DNA from: JABDGV01 sp964577935
GTDB lineage: Bacteria; Chlamydiota; Chlamydiia; Chlamydiales; FEN-1388
Length of the DNA stretch: 64,000 nucleotides
Assembly (NCBI GenBank): GCA_964577935.1
Contig: CAZOAJ010000005.1
Span: forward strand, 1-64,000
Direction: 5' to 3'
The notes beneath the pieces were generated by a model. That model had not been told where the DNA came from. It worked only from the letters and a program-made list of their open reading frames with translations, and searched no databases. This document shows positions 44,012 to 53,332 of this stretch, piece after piece. The position numbers and the translations under genes are program-made. The stretch's first letter is position 1. Each line of letters starts with the position of its first letter.

Positions 44012-45181
44012 TTACTTGACGGCAAGATCTCTAATTTGCCGGAGAATTTCAGGTTTGTATCGATCCAACAATTTTTGTGCTAAGTCTTTTTGCTGATCAT
44101 TCAAAATGCTAAATACTTCACCTCGATAAAACATATCGGTTAGAACGCTATACATGAGTGTTTTAAAATCAGAACTAACGGTTCGATCTAAACATTCTAC
44201 GTCGTTTATGTATTGAAAGCGCTCTGGCATGATCAAAGAGCGTTGCTTTGAAGAGAAATCGAAGCCAAAGTAACGTAATTGAAGCTGCTCTAATCCTTCT
44301 TTGTACTCCTTAACAACGGCAAAGTTGCGCGAGTCCAGACCTAATGGAATCCCGTAATAGGTAATTTTTGCGATATCGGTTAAAAGAGGCTTGATTAGCT
44401 GATCCCAGTTTTCCGGAATGTATGGGTCCACATTGTTTGCAAATAGTTGTCCTTTCCATGTTGAACTTTTTTCGTTTTTCGTATCGACAATAGAGCACCC
44501 ATCCCTTGCTAGGGATTCAAATGATTTTGTTGTGTAGGCTGGAACTAAGTTATCTGAATCTTTGGAGAGTGTGATATCGACTTTTTCGAGTGGCAAAGAG
44601 AGGAGCCCAATAGAGGTCAGATGGGTACTCATCATAACTTCTTCATCAACAATTCGCGCCCATCTTCTTGCTATTTGATGGGGTGAGTCAACATCCATAT
44701 TAGGAACCATGAGCACTTTATCGTTTATTTGAAGGGCCTCTTTGCTGCCGCCCTTTCCAAGTGTTGCTGTAATGCTGCAAATTTTTTTGTCTGACCTGTT
44801 TAATATATAGAATCGGCATGGGTGGCTTTTGAGGGCTGTTTTAAGATCTGCATATTGCTGAGCGCCGCCTTTCTCTAGCCCAAAACGAAGACTTTCTCGT
44901 GTTTTTTTTACGAGCTTTTGTACAGTTTCTGATGAGTAGGCGAACCCGAGCGTTACAATGGTATAGAGAACTCCAAGGAAAATCCGTCCAATTCGTTCAA
45001 AAACTCCAAATTCGCGAATATGTTTTGCAACAACCTGATATCGAATGCCTCTATATGTTGAATCAAGAGGAGATCCATTTTCATCAACGAATTGGCTTTT
45101 AGTCTTAAATGAATCAACGTTTTGCCAGCCAGTTTCTATTAAAATATCGGAAGTGGAATTAATTATTTTTAAATTTGTCAT
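44012..45181 (-). CDS. Kinase-like protein of unknown function, tandem paralogue 1
   Basis: 389 residues, clearly paralogous to the next gene: identical openings (MTNLKIINS), a shared GIRYQVVAKHIREFGVFERIGRI segment and the same C-terminus (RYKPEILRQIR). A hydrophobic helix follows at ~70-90. Residues ~135-325 have a kinase-like series: LGKGGSKEA resembling a glycine-rich loop, an acidic helix (RIVDEEVMMSTHL), GLDSRNFAVV near 280 resembling a catalytic loop with D and N, and LRYFGFDFSS near 302 resembling the DFG strand. No classical HRD or VAIK is present, so it may be a divergent or inactive kinase, or another ATP-grasp-like enzyme. Probably lineage-specific and host-directed; inference only. 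Confidence 0.68.
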   Translation of the reverse strand: MTNLKIINSTSDILIETGWQNVDSFKTKSQFVDENGSPLDSTYRGIRYQVVAKHIREFGVFERIGRIFLGVLYTIVTLGFAYSSETVQKLVKKTRESLRFGLEKGGAQQYADLKTALKSHPCRFYILNRSDKKICSITATLGKGGSKEALQINDKVLMVPNMDVDSPHQIARRWARIVDEEVMMSTHLTSIGLLSLPLEKVDITLSKDSDNLVPAYTTKSFESLARDGCSIVDTKNEKSSTWKGQLFANNVDPYIPENWDQLIKPLLTDIAKITYYGIPLGLDSRNFAVVKEYKEGLEQLQLRYFGFDFSSKQRSLIMPERFQYINDVECLDRTVSSDFKTLMYSVLTDMFYRGEVFSILNDQQKDLAQKLLDRYKPEILRQIRDLAVK

Positions 45182-45196
45182 TCTGTTTAATATATT

Positions 45197-46450
45197 TTAT
45201 ATTTTAAGAATATTGTTGCATTGAACTTCTCTTATTTGTCGGAGAATTTCAGGTTTGTATCTGCCTAAAAGCTCTTGTTTCAGGTTTTTCTGGCGGTCGC
45301 TATAGCTAATAATAAATTTGTTTTTGAAAAATACGTCGATGAGTACGGTATCTAAAAGCTTTTCGAGGATGTGATCTACCATTTCAGAGATATGCTCTTT
45401 ATCGTCTAGATTCGGAAGATGACTTGGTATTTGAAGGGGATAATTTTTGTCGGAAAAATCAAAGCCAAAATATCGCACTTCAATTAGGTCATCTGTTGGA
45501 GTAGATTTCTTAACTATAGCCAAATTACAGGAATCATGGCCTATAGGGATGTTGTGATAGACAAGCTTGGCTATGTCGATTGTCAATGACCTGAAAGGAA
45601 GGTCCCAGTTTTGTGGAACATAAGGATCAACTTCATTCTTGAAGATCTGCCCAGTCCAGATCGAACTTTTTGGATTTTTTACATCTATAATGAACCAGCC
45701 GCGGTTTGCGGCAAGTGATTTAAATGAATCAGTTGTGTAGGCAGGAATTAATTTATTGGAGCTTGAGGCACTGGAAACACTTACTTTTTCTAGTGGACAA
45801 CACAAAAGACCAATAGCTCTCAGGTGTTGACTCATTGAGACCTCTTCATCAACCATTCTTTCCCATCGTTTTGCTATATCAGACAATGGATCGACGCTCA
45901 TGTTTGGAAGCAACACCACTTTTTCTTTGTCCGCCTCATCTTCCAATTGAAAAGCTGTTTTGGAGCCACCTTCGCCAAGTTCTGATACAATAGTTTGTTG
46001 CTTGCTTCCTTCAGAGTTGGTTATATAGCATGGACATGGTTTTGCTTTGAGAGCGGCACGTAACTTTTGGAAGTGAATAGGTTCTTCAGATCTTTCTTGT
46101 ACTGGAGCCGATTCAATTCGGCGGCCTTGAGGTGTATGTGCAAAAAGAGCGAAAGTAATGCTTTCATAGCTCTTTGTAAAAAGCTTCCGCACACCTTTTG
46201 AAAAAAGAACGAGCCCAAGAGTGGGGATTGTGCATAATAGAGCAAGTGTAATCCGCCCAATTCGTTCAAAAACCCCAAATTCTCGGATATGTTTTGCTAC
46301 AACCTGATATCGAATACCTCTATAAGTTGATTCAAGAAGAGTTCCATTTTCGGTAACGCAGCGATTCTTGCTCTTGAAAGAATCAAGGTTTTGCCAACCA
46401 GCTTTAATGGCGATATCAGATGCAGAATTGATTATTTTTAAATTAGTCAT
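45197..46450 (-). CDS. Kinase-like protein of unknown function, tandem paralogue 2
   Basis: 417 residues and upstream of its paralogue by 15 bp, suggesting tandem duplication and co-transcription. It keeps the same landmarks: GIRYQVVAKHIREFGVFERIGRI, a hydrophobic helix at ~70-88 (LALLCTIPTLGLVLF), LGEGGSKTAF, RMVDEEVSMSQHL, DVKNPKSSIWTGQIF, IGHDSCNLAIV near 301 and VRYFGFDFSDK near 325. It carries ~25 extra residues between the hydrophobic helix and the catalytic-like part. GHDxxN followed ~22 residues later by FDF mimics the spacing of a kinase catalytic loop and metal-binding DFG. Confidence 0.68.
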   Translation of the reverse strand: MTNLKIINSASDIAIKAGWQNLDSFKSKNRCVTENGTLLESTYRGIRYQVVAKHIREFGVFERIGRITLALLCTIPTLGLVLFSKGVRKLFTKSYESITFALFAHTPQGRRIESAPVQERSEEPIHFQKLRAALKAKPCPCYITNSEGSKQQTIVSELGEGGSKTAFQLEDEADKEKVVLLPNMSVDPLSDIAKRWERMVDEEVSMSQHLRAIGLLCCPLEKVSVSSASSSNKLIPAYTTDSFKSLAANRGWFIIDVKNPKSSIWTGQIFKNEVDPYVPQNWDLPFRSLTIDIAKLVYHNIPIGHDSCNLAIVKKSTPTDDLIEVRYFGFDFSDKNYPLQIPSHLPNLDDKEHISEMVDHILEKLLDTVLIDVFFKNKFIISYSDRQKNLKQELLGRYKPEILRQIREVQCNNILKI

Positions 46451-46644
46451 GAATATTATTGAATTTTTTATTTATTGATACAAAAGTGTATAGTAAATTT
46501 ATTAAGAATTCATTAATTAAAGTTATTTCTATAATTATTAATAGTTTTAAAGTTTAATGTTTTTATTGGCCAATATATTTATGGCGGTTAATTGATTTTG
46601 AGTCGTATAGTCAAATAAACTAAATAAAAAATATATTAAATCAC
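46451..46644. promoter_or_regulatory. AT-rich divergent spacer
   Basis: 194 bp between the kinase-like pair (minus) and the HExxH gene (plus). It is almost wholly A/T, with TTGATACAAA at 46475-46484 as in the 8.7 kb spacer. Promoters for both sides must be here but I cannot choose one with confidence. Confidence 0.35.
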
Positions 46645-48681
46645 ATGTCGTCAATACAAAATTCGATTCAAAAATTAAATAATCAATTTAAAGAGCTCGT
46701 TGTTCTTGGGGGGCATGGGTATCTCGTTCAAAACCCGAAAGGAGAAATTGAATATCTTTCTTTTTCAAATCGTGTTTCTCGGGCGTACTATCAAATTAAT
46801 GGATACATATTTTCGCTCAATGAAGTATCTCGAAGCTTGAGGGACAGAATTAAAGAGATCTCCGTTATAGACTTGAATTCAACGACACTTTCTGTGCTTT
46901 CTCTTAGCCAGAAGCTCTTAACGCACGCAATTAAAAAAAGCGCTTTACACAATCGACCAACAGCGATTTATGAATCTGAATGCATCGATATAAAAAAAAT
47001 GCAAGTAGACTTAGCAAAAAAGCTTGAGCAGGCCACAAAAACCCCAGTCATTCAAACTTTGCTTGAGCATGAGCTTGTTGAAGAAGCGTACCAACTCTTC
47101 AGGGAAGGCTTTTCTTGCTCACAAGTGCCTGTACCTCTTTTACAAAAAATGGCTACTTTTCCACAGGCAGCAGAGGACAAGGATTTTCTCTTAACACTTG
47201 ACATGATTGGTATACCTCTTGAAATCAATTCTCAAGAAGATTTACGCGTTTTTATTGAACACGCTATAAGCAAAAAAAATAATTCAGCGCTTTTAAAACT
47301 GATCTCTAATCCACTATTCGAGGCTCTTCCAAGAGAGGTGATATACGAATTAATTACCTCCATAGATCACATCTCATTTCCTGTCGTGCATTGGGATATC
47401 TTGAAGCGGCAAGCTGCTCATTTTTATTTGCAAGATCGAGATCGAGAATGCCACCAACAGAAAGAAAATATGGGAGTAGGTCCAACTCATCTTGAGATTC
47501 TCGATGATCCCCTTAATGAGAATCAGAAATATAAAATTCAAGAATGGGTTCAAAAAAATTGGAATAAAAATTGGGTGGGGGCAGATCTAGCAAAACTCTC
47601 TTCACAAGAGATCGAAAAAATGCTCAATTTCTTTCGTGTGAAGAATAATCCATCGCTTATTGCACGAGAGTGTGGAATTCTTGAGGATCATTGTCTGCAG
47701 GTCTTAGCATTACGCAAGTTTATTAAAGCATCCTGTCTCTGTCCGCAATCGAATATTGATTCGAACAATTTATATGTTCGGATTATGTCGAGTGATTATG
47801 GGAATATTCTACCAAATAGGAAAGCTGTTAGTGGAAAGAGTCTTCTGAAGAGTTTAAATGATCCCATTCAAACCTCTTCCGAGAAAAAGAATCTGGATGC
47901 TTGGGACAAAATATTAGCTCGTGCCCATTTCTTCGATGAGACGATCTTTGCAAGATTTAAAGATGGGAATCGAAATTTTAGCTTTGATCTTGAGCATCAC
48001 CGTCTGCATCGAGAAAAAATCCGTGCAGCTTATAAAAATGCGATTTTAAGTCTGCAGCAATACCCACAGCTTACTCCTGTCATCAAAGCACTTGGTAAGG
48101 CAGTTGAAAAAGAGAAAGTGAGTTTTTATTTCGATTACTGGTGTCGTAATACGGTTCTATGTCCTTTGCGAAACTTCGGCAGCAATGGTCTTTATCAAGG
48201 CGGTAGGCGTAAAATATTCGTTGGATCTCTTATCAACCATTCTACATTGAGTGTAGATCGAATTACGTTGAGTGCTTTTATTCATGAGTCTCTGCATATG
48301 CTTTTTCATAAAATAGTTGGAAATCGTAGTTCACCCGTATTGCCGAATAGCCAGGAAGAGAAGAAATTAGATGAATCTATAAGAGAAGATCAAATGCATC
48401 GGGCCATTTTGGACAAATCTAAATTCTCTAAATATGAAACAGAGGTCTGGAATAGCCATGTCTGTAGGTTTGAGGGCCATGTACACTACTTCCCTAATGG
48501 GTTTAATCCACAGGATAAGAAACAAATGCACACCATGAGATCGGAAGCTATTGTTCGACCTATGGACTACATTGCAAGAGGTTTTCCGGAAGACGCAATC
48601 AAGAAAATCCTTCCTAATGTTTGGAATTTCTACATCGAACATTCGCAAAAGCTTCTCGAAAAGTATGTTCAGGAAGGGTAA
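46645..48681 (+). CDS. Putative zinc metallopeptidase-like protein (HExxH motif)
   Basis: 678 residues, no family recognised. A complete gluzincin-type motif H547-E548-S-L-H551 lies in SAFIHESLHMLFH, preceded by a predicted strand (RITLSAFI). It is followed by acidic candidates for the third zinc ligand or catalytic partner, such as the glutamate in RFEGHVHYF or MRSEAIVRP, within ~80 residues. The upstream ~530 residues are helical, with no signal peptide or membrane segment. The protein sits in an accessory patch beside kinase-like and Inc-like genes, so a host-cleaving effector is conceivable. The motif alone is short and can arise by chance, but its context (helix, hydrophobic spacing) is right. 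Confidence 0.62.
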   Translation: MSSIQNSIQKLNNQFKELVVLGGHGYLVQNPKGEIEYLSFSNRVSRAYYQINGYIFSLNEVSRSLRDRIKEISVIDLNSTTLSVLSLSQKLLTHAIKKSALHNRPTAIYESECIDIKKMQVDLAKKLEQATKTPVIQTLLEHELVEEAYQLFREGFSCSQVPVPLLQKMATFPQAAEDKDFLLTLDMIGIPLEINSQEDLRVFIEHAISKKNNSALLKLISNPLFEALPREVIYELITSIDHISFPVVHWDILKRQAAHFYLQDRDRECHQQKENMGVGPTHLEILDDPLNENQKYKIQEWVQKNWNKNWVGADLAKLSSQEIEKMLNFFRVKNNPSLIARECGILEDHCLQVLALRKFIKASCLCPQSNIDSNNLYVRIMSSDYGNILPNRKAVSGKSLLKSLNDPIQTSSEKKNLDAWDKILARAHFFDETIFARFKDGNRNFSFDLEHHRLHREKIRAAYKNAILSLQQYPQLTPVIKALGKAVEKEKVSFYFDYWCRNTVLCPLRNFGSNGLYQGGRRKIFVGSLINHSTLSVDRITLSAFIHESLHMLFHKIVGNRSSPVLPNSQEEKKLDESIREDQMHRAILDKSKFSKYETEVWNSHVCRFEGHVHYFPNGFNPQDKKQMHTMRSEAIVRPMDYIARGFPEDAIKKILPNVWNFYIEHSQKLLEKYVQEG

Positions 48682-48687
48682 TAGAGT

Positions 48688-48707
48688 TGTTTAAGACGAC
48701 TTAAACA
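48688..48707. terminator. Short hairpin at convergent gene ends
   Basis: TGTTTAAG (48688-48695) pairs with CTTAAACA (48700-48707) around the loop ACGA. It overlaps the recD2 stop codon and follows the HExxH gene stop by seven bases. Confidence 0.45.
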
Positions 48708-50923
48708 GGACTTGTAGTAGACGCTGCTTTGAGTTTTGTTTTGAGGCCTGTGTAGCGGACGGTTGTGTCTTGGGTTTTTACAGAAATTGCAACAGCTCTT
48801 TTAGTCCCAACGACAAAGACGTGTTTTTTGCCTCGGGTGACGGCTGTGTAGAGAAGGTTCCGAGTTAAGAGTTTGAAGTGCTGTGTATGACAGACGATGA
48901 CTATGCAAGGAGCCTCTGAACCCTGATATTTATGCACGGAAATGGCCCAGGCAAGTGCAATCTCATCGCGGTCTGAATCATCATATTCAATCTCTATATC
49001 ATCCATAAGTACTTTAATCGACCTTGTTTCAGGGTCGATCGAAGTCACTATTCCCACGTCCCCATTAAAGACTCCCTTTTGATAATTGTTTCTCATTTGG
49101 ATAACTTTATCGCCGATCCTAAAGCGATGGGAAGAAGTTTCAGAAGAAAAGACCTTTTGAAGTTCAATATTTACTGAATCAATCCCGCAAATCCCCTTGC
49201 GCATTGGAATGAGAACTTGAATATCCTTTCTTGGATCATAGCCTAACTGATCAGGAATACGTTTAGAGACTAAATTCACTACCGATTTTGGGATATTTTC
49301 TGGGGATTCTTCTTCTATAAAGAAATAATCCGTTCTTGGATGGTTATTAAATGGAGGAAGTTCTCCCTGATTGATTCTATGCGCTGCTCGGACAATCGTT
49401 GAGTATGAAGCTTGTCGGAAGATAGTCTTTAGCTCTGTTGTAGGAATCGTGTGTGCTTGAATGAGGTCTTTTAAAATATTTCCAGGTCCAACTGATGGAA
49501 GTTGGTGAACATCGCCAATAAAAACAACTTTACAGCCGGAAGGTAACGCTCTGAGAAGATGAGCTGCAAGGGGAGTGTCGAGCATGCTTACTTCATCAAT
49601 GATAATGAGTGAGCAAGACACGGGATTATCAGGTCCATGTTGAAACCGACCCTCTTTAGGATCAAATTTCAAAAGGCGATGAATAGTATGGGCTATCTTG
49701 TGAGTAATTTCGCTTAATCTTTTTGCTGCACGGCCAGTAGGTGCTGCCAAGAGAACTTTCGGATTTATAAGCGAGATGATAGCAATGAGCGCCTTTGTGA
49801 TGGTGCTCTTTCCAGTGCCAGGACCACCCGTAATAATGGATACAGGATTCTCGATCGCCATCTTAAGGGCTGCTTTTTGCTCTTCAGCAAATTGTAAATT
49901 AAGTGTCGTTGATGCCCATGAGATCGCTTTGTCAGCATCAAACTTTCTGAGTGTTGAAATCGAATTTTGTAGCCGTATTATATTATTCGTTATAGCCTGC
50001 TCTGAAGCAAACATTCCCTTTGTAGCAAGGTATGTGATCCCATTCTGCGCTTCAAAAAGAGCATCTTTGCTTTCTATAAGATCTGAAATTGCATTTTCAA
50101 TTAAAGTTTTTTGGACTCCGAGCCGTTCAGCTGCTAAGTCTATGAAAGGATTGAGTGGATAGCAGGTGTGTCCTTCTTGTACTTGTTCCCAAAGAAGGTA
50201 TTCACATCCCGATCGTAATCGCTGGGGCGATTCTGGAGGGAATCCAACCTTTTTAGCAATCGAATCGGCTAGGAGAAACCCGATGCCATGAATTTCCTTG
50301 GCGAGCTTGTATGGGTTTTCAGAGATCGTTTGAAGGCTCTCATGGCCCCATTTGCGAATAATTTTTAGGGCATATGATCGGGTAATACCCCAGCTGAGGA
50401 GTTTTAGAAGAAGTTCATGAAATGTGGTATGAGTCTTCCATGCATCAATAAGAGCATCGGCTCTTTTTTTATTGAGCCCTGTAACTGTGTAGAGCTTTTC
50501 TGGTTCGTGGGTCAATATGTCAAAAAGAGAGGTTCCAAAGCAGTCGACAATCTTTTGAGCGGATCCAGGGCCTATACCATGAGCAAACTTTGTGCCTATG
50601 AATTTGACAATTGCATCAGGAACTGTCGGGAGCTCAAATCGGAAGCTTGAAACAGAAAATTGCTTTCCATGTTCAGGATGCCTTTCCCAAGTCCCTTTAC
50701 AGTGAATCGTCTCGCCTGCTTGGATTGCCGGCATTACACCTACAATCGTTTCTTGGGTTTTATTGGATGTCTCAAGGCGTGCAACTGCATACATAGTCTC
50801 TTCATTGTAGAAGACTATGTGATGAATTTTTCCTGAAAGAGAGTCTGAGTCTTTGCTTGTAGTTATTGCGTTGCATCTCCTCTGTTCGTCTTTATATTGC
50901 GAGCATATTGATATGGAATTCAA
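48701..50923 (-). CDS. recD2: RecD2-type superfamily 1 DNA helicase
   Basis: 740 residues. An N-terminal OB-like/HhH region (~25-330, with AHGIGPGSAQKIVDCFG) is followed by helicase domain 1A with Walker A ITGGPGTGKSTITKA near 367, Walker B LIIIDEVSMLD, QLPSVGPG, and the SH3/UvrD-like C-terminal region ending in AWAISVHKYQGSE and LLYTAVTRGKK. This is the RecBC-independent RecD2 layout, a 5'-3' helicase involved in repair. The annotated start is a TTG overlapping the upstream stop (TTGA) without a clear ribosome-binding site, so the first ~25 residues are uncertain. Chlamydiae also carry a recD gene near metG. Confidence 0.92.
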   Translation of the reverse strand: MNSISICSQYKDEQRRCNAITTSKDSDSLSGKIHHIVFYNEETMYAVARLETSNKTQETIVGVMPAIQAGETIHCKGTWERHPEHGKQFSVSSFRFELPTVPDAIVKFIGTKFAHGIGPGSAQKIVDCFGTSLFDILTHEPEKLYTVTGLNKKRADALIDAWKTHTTFHELLLKLLSWGITRSYALKIIRKWGHESLQTISENPYKLAKEIHGIGFLLADSIAKKVGFPPESPQRLRSGCEYLLWEQVQEGHTCYPLNPFIDLAAERLGVQKTLIENAISDLIESKDALFEAQNGITYLATKGMFASEQAITNNIIRLQNSISTLRKFDADKAISWASTTLNLQFAEEQKAALKMAIENPVSIITGGPGTGKSTITKALIAIISLINPKVLLAAPTGRAAKRLSEITHKIAHTIHRLLKFDPKEGRFQHGPDNPVSCSLIIIDEVSMLDTPLAAHLLRALPSGCKVVFIGDVHQLPSVGPGNILKDLIQAHTIPTTELKTIFRQASYSTIVRAAHRINQGELPPFNNHPRTDYFFIEEESPENIPKSVVNLVSKRIPDQLGYDPRKDIQVLIPMRKGICGIDSVNIELQKVFSSETSSHRFRIGDKVIQMRNNYQKGVFNGDVGIVTSIDPETRSIKVLMDDIEIEYDDSDRDEIALAWAISVHKYQGSEAPCIVIVCHTQHFKLLTRNLLYTAVTRGKKHVFVVGTKRAVAISVKTQDTTVRYTGLKTKLKAASTTSPV

Positions 50924-51447
50924 AGGGATTGATTTTTTCTCTGAAAGAAGAGCTTAAAGAGTTTGTCATTTCCGAGCACTCGATCAATCTCCAAAAAACT
51001 AAAAAGCATAATAAAGACAATAAAACAGATAATCATCCGTCCAAATATCTCACCGAGACCCCTGTTTAACAGCTCATAGAATGCTGTATTCAGGTCTTTG
51101 CCTAAGATAATTCCTGAGAGTATATGCTCAAGAAGGGTAAAGGCAAGTACGAAAATACAAAATACTGAGGCTTTATAGAGTGTTGGTATGATAAGAGATC
51201 TATTAAGAAAGCGATCTCCAATCTTAAAGTACTGCCCTACCATTATCATTTTGGCTAAGATCATCGATTCGAAAAGATTGTATCCGTAGTGAAAATAGGA
51301 CAATGAATCATCATGAAGTATCATGCTGCGAAAGATGGTAAGAGAGCATGAAAAAAGTGTTAAAAAGAGAGTAAGAAAAAGAAATTTTCTACTTTCAACC
51401 AAAATTTTTTCTTTCCAGATTTTATTGTTTTGTTCCTGTCCATTCAT
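50920..51447 (-). CDS. Small multi-pass membrane protein of unknown function
   Basis: 175 residues from the ATG at 51447 (GGGATG upstream); an ATG 36 bases earlier is in frame but lacks a ribosome-binding site. Three or four hydrophobic segments: FLFLTLFLTLFSCSLTIF, a weaker SMILAKMIMVGQY, YKASVFCIFVLAFTLLEHILSGIIL and MIICFIVFIMLFSFLEI. No family recognised. Its stop overlaps the recD2 start, and it is divergent from dnaG. Confidence 0.7.
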   Translation of the reverse strand: MNGQEQNNKIWKEKILVESRKFLFLTLFLTLFSCSLTIFRSMILHDDSLSYFHYGYNLFESMILAKMIMVGQYFKIGDRFLNRSLIIPTLYKASVFCIFVLAFTLLEHILSGIILGKDLNTAFYELLNRGLGEIFGRMIICFIVFIMLFSFLEIDRVLGNDKLFKLFFQRKNQSL

Positions 51448-51532
51448 AATACATCCCGAATTTAGAGTGTAATTGACTCTCATAACGTTTTGCTGTTTTT
51501 GATAACAGAGCAGTATGGCATAAATATTGAGT

Positions 51533-53332
51533 ATGCCAAGATATACACAAGAAAGCCTTGAAGAGCTTAAATCAAAAGTCGATTTGGTAGATGTCCTTTC
51601 GCGCTATCTTCCTTTAAAAAAGGCGGGGGCGGCCTATAAGGCTTGCTGTCCTTTTCATGATGAAAGGACTCCCTCCTTTATGATACGAGCAGGAGATCGC
51701 CACTACCATTGTTTTGGCTGTGGTGCCCACGGCGATGCGATATCATTCCTTATGGAATATGCCAAGTTGACATTTCAAGGGGCCATCGAGCAGCTGGCTG
51801 AAAGATACAATGTTGTCTTAAAGGCCGAAGATGATAGTGCTGAAAAATTTGAGCCAAAAGCCAAAAACAGGTTAAAGGAAATTCTTGAAAAATCATGTAG
51901 GTTTTTCCAGGCATATCTCCAGCAGTCAGAAGAGGCCCAAGAACCTTTAGAATATCTCATTTCTCGTGGCATGAGTTTGGCATTTATTACTTCATTTCGT
52001 GTTGGATATGCCCCAAAAGCAGAGTTGTTAAGAAATTGGCTTCGGAAGGAAGGGTATAATGATGAAGAACTTTTATCAGCCGGGATGCTCAATAAAACTC
52101 AGTCCGGCGCTCTTCGAGATTTTTTTTCAGAGCGTATTACCTTTCCAATACTTGATCCCTCTGGTTCTGTAATAGGGTTTTCAGCACGTAAATGGAAGGA
52201 GAGTACCTTTGGTGGTAAGTATATTAATACATCCGAAACAGCTCTTTTTAAGAAATCCAAAATCTTATTCGGAATGGCCTATTCAAGAAGAAGGTTAGCT
52301 AAAGAGAAGTGTGCTCTTATCGTTGAGGGACAGATAGATGCACTTCGGCTTATAGAGAATGGACTTGACTGCACGGTTGCAGGACTTGGGACCGCTTTTG
52401 GTGAAGCACATGCGAAAGAGCTTCATCAGTTGGGAGTGACAACGGCTTATCTTCTTTTCGATGGAGATCCTGCAGGCAAAGCTGCAACCCATAAAGTGGG
52501 ACATATTTTGCAGAAAGAGGGGATTGAACCTTTTGTAGCACTTCTTCCTGATGGAGAAGATCCTGATTCTCTAGTTCGAAAGCATGGTATTCGAGCTGTT
52601 TTACAGATCCTTTCAAAAGCACGTGATTTTATCCGATTCTTGATAGATGAATCTAAGCAGCAGTCAGGATGGAAGACTCCTGCTGAAAAGATGCGCGAAA
52701 TTCACGATATTGTGAAAAAAGTTCGTGAGTGGGGCGATGAGATTCTTATTCATGAGAGCCTCCATCGTATTGCAGATCTGTCACAAGTGCCTAAAAGTTC
52801 ATTAGGACTTCATGAAATTTCACCCCGGATGGCATGGCGCCAATCATCAGCTCAAAAAGATTCAATACGCACGTCGCAGCATGTTTTAGAAGAGGATCTT
52901 GTTCGTTGGCTCCTTGTTGATGCACAGCGTGATTCTTATCTTGTAGAATTATGTAAGCTCAATATTATAGAGAGCGATTTTCGTTCCCAAGAGCTTAAAG
53001 TTTTATACAGCATGATTATGGAAATGCTTGAAAAAACAAAAGGAATCGATCTTCTAGAGCTTTCTCAAAAGGCTTCTTTTGATGAAATTTCTCTGTTGAT
53101 TGATGGACTTTTGACTAGAAGAGTTAACAGGGATAAATCCAGAGAGCATCTAGCGGAAACTCTATATAAACTTAAAGAGAGATCACTCTTTGAAGAGCGA
53201 GAAGAGTTGCGGCAAATAATCACAGCAGGCAATGTCTCAGATGAAGAAGCTATAGTAACAGCGAAGCGTTTTGATGAGCTTAAAAACAAAAAAATCGAAA
53301 TCAGAAAACCCGAGTCCGATTCTGTTCTATGA
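51533..53332 (+). CDS. dnaG: DNA primase
   Basis: 599 residues from the ATG at 51533 (TTG at 51527 also possible). The N-terminal CHC2 zinc-binding domain has CCPFHDERTPSF and HYHCFGCG. The TOPRIM catalytic core has ALIVEGQIDALRL (acidic EGxxD) and LLFDGDPAGKAA (DxD-like), and a C-terminal helicase-interaction region covers ~430-599. It makes RNA primers for replication with DnaB. Linkage of dnaG with glyQS is seen in chlamydial genomes. Confidence 0.96.
   Translation: MPRYTQESLEELKSKVDLVDVLSRYLPLKKAGAAYKACCPFHDERTPSFMIRAGDRHYHCFGCGAHGDAISFLMEYAKLTFQGAIEQLAERYNVVLKAEDDSAEKFEPKAKNRLKEILEKSCRFFQAYLQQSEEAQEPLEYLISRGMSLAFITSFRVGYAPKAELLRNWLRKEGYNDEELLSAGMLNKTQSGALRDFFSERITFPILDPSGSVIGFSARKWKESTFGGKYINTSETALFKKSKILFGMAYSRRRLAKEKCALIVEGQIDALRLIENGLDCTVAGLGTAFGEAHAKELHQLGVTTAYLLFDGDPAGKAATHKVGHILQKEGIEPFVALLPDGEDPDSLVRKHGIRAVLQILSKARDFIRFLIDESKQQSGWKTPAEKMREIHDIVKKVREWGDEILIHESLHRIADLSQVPKSSLGLHEISPRMAWRQSSAQKDSIRTSQHVLEEDLVRWLLVDAQRDSYLVELCKLNIIESDFRSQELKVLYSMIMEMLEKTKGIDLLELSQKASFDEISLLIDGLLTRRVNRDKSREHLAETLYKLKERSLFEEREELRQIITAGNVSDEEAIVTAKRFDELKNKKIEIRKPESDSVL

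Noticed and set aside
49776..50162. 128-codon ORF opposite recD2
   Set aside because: Antisense shadow of a well-conserved helicase region.
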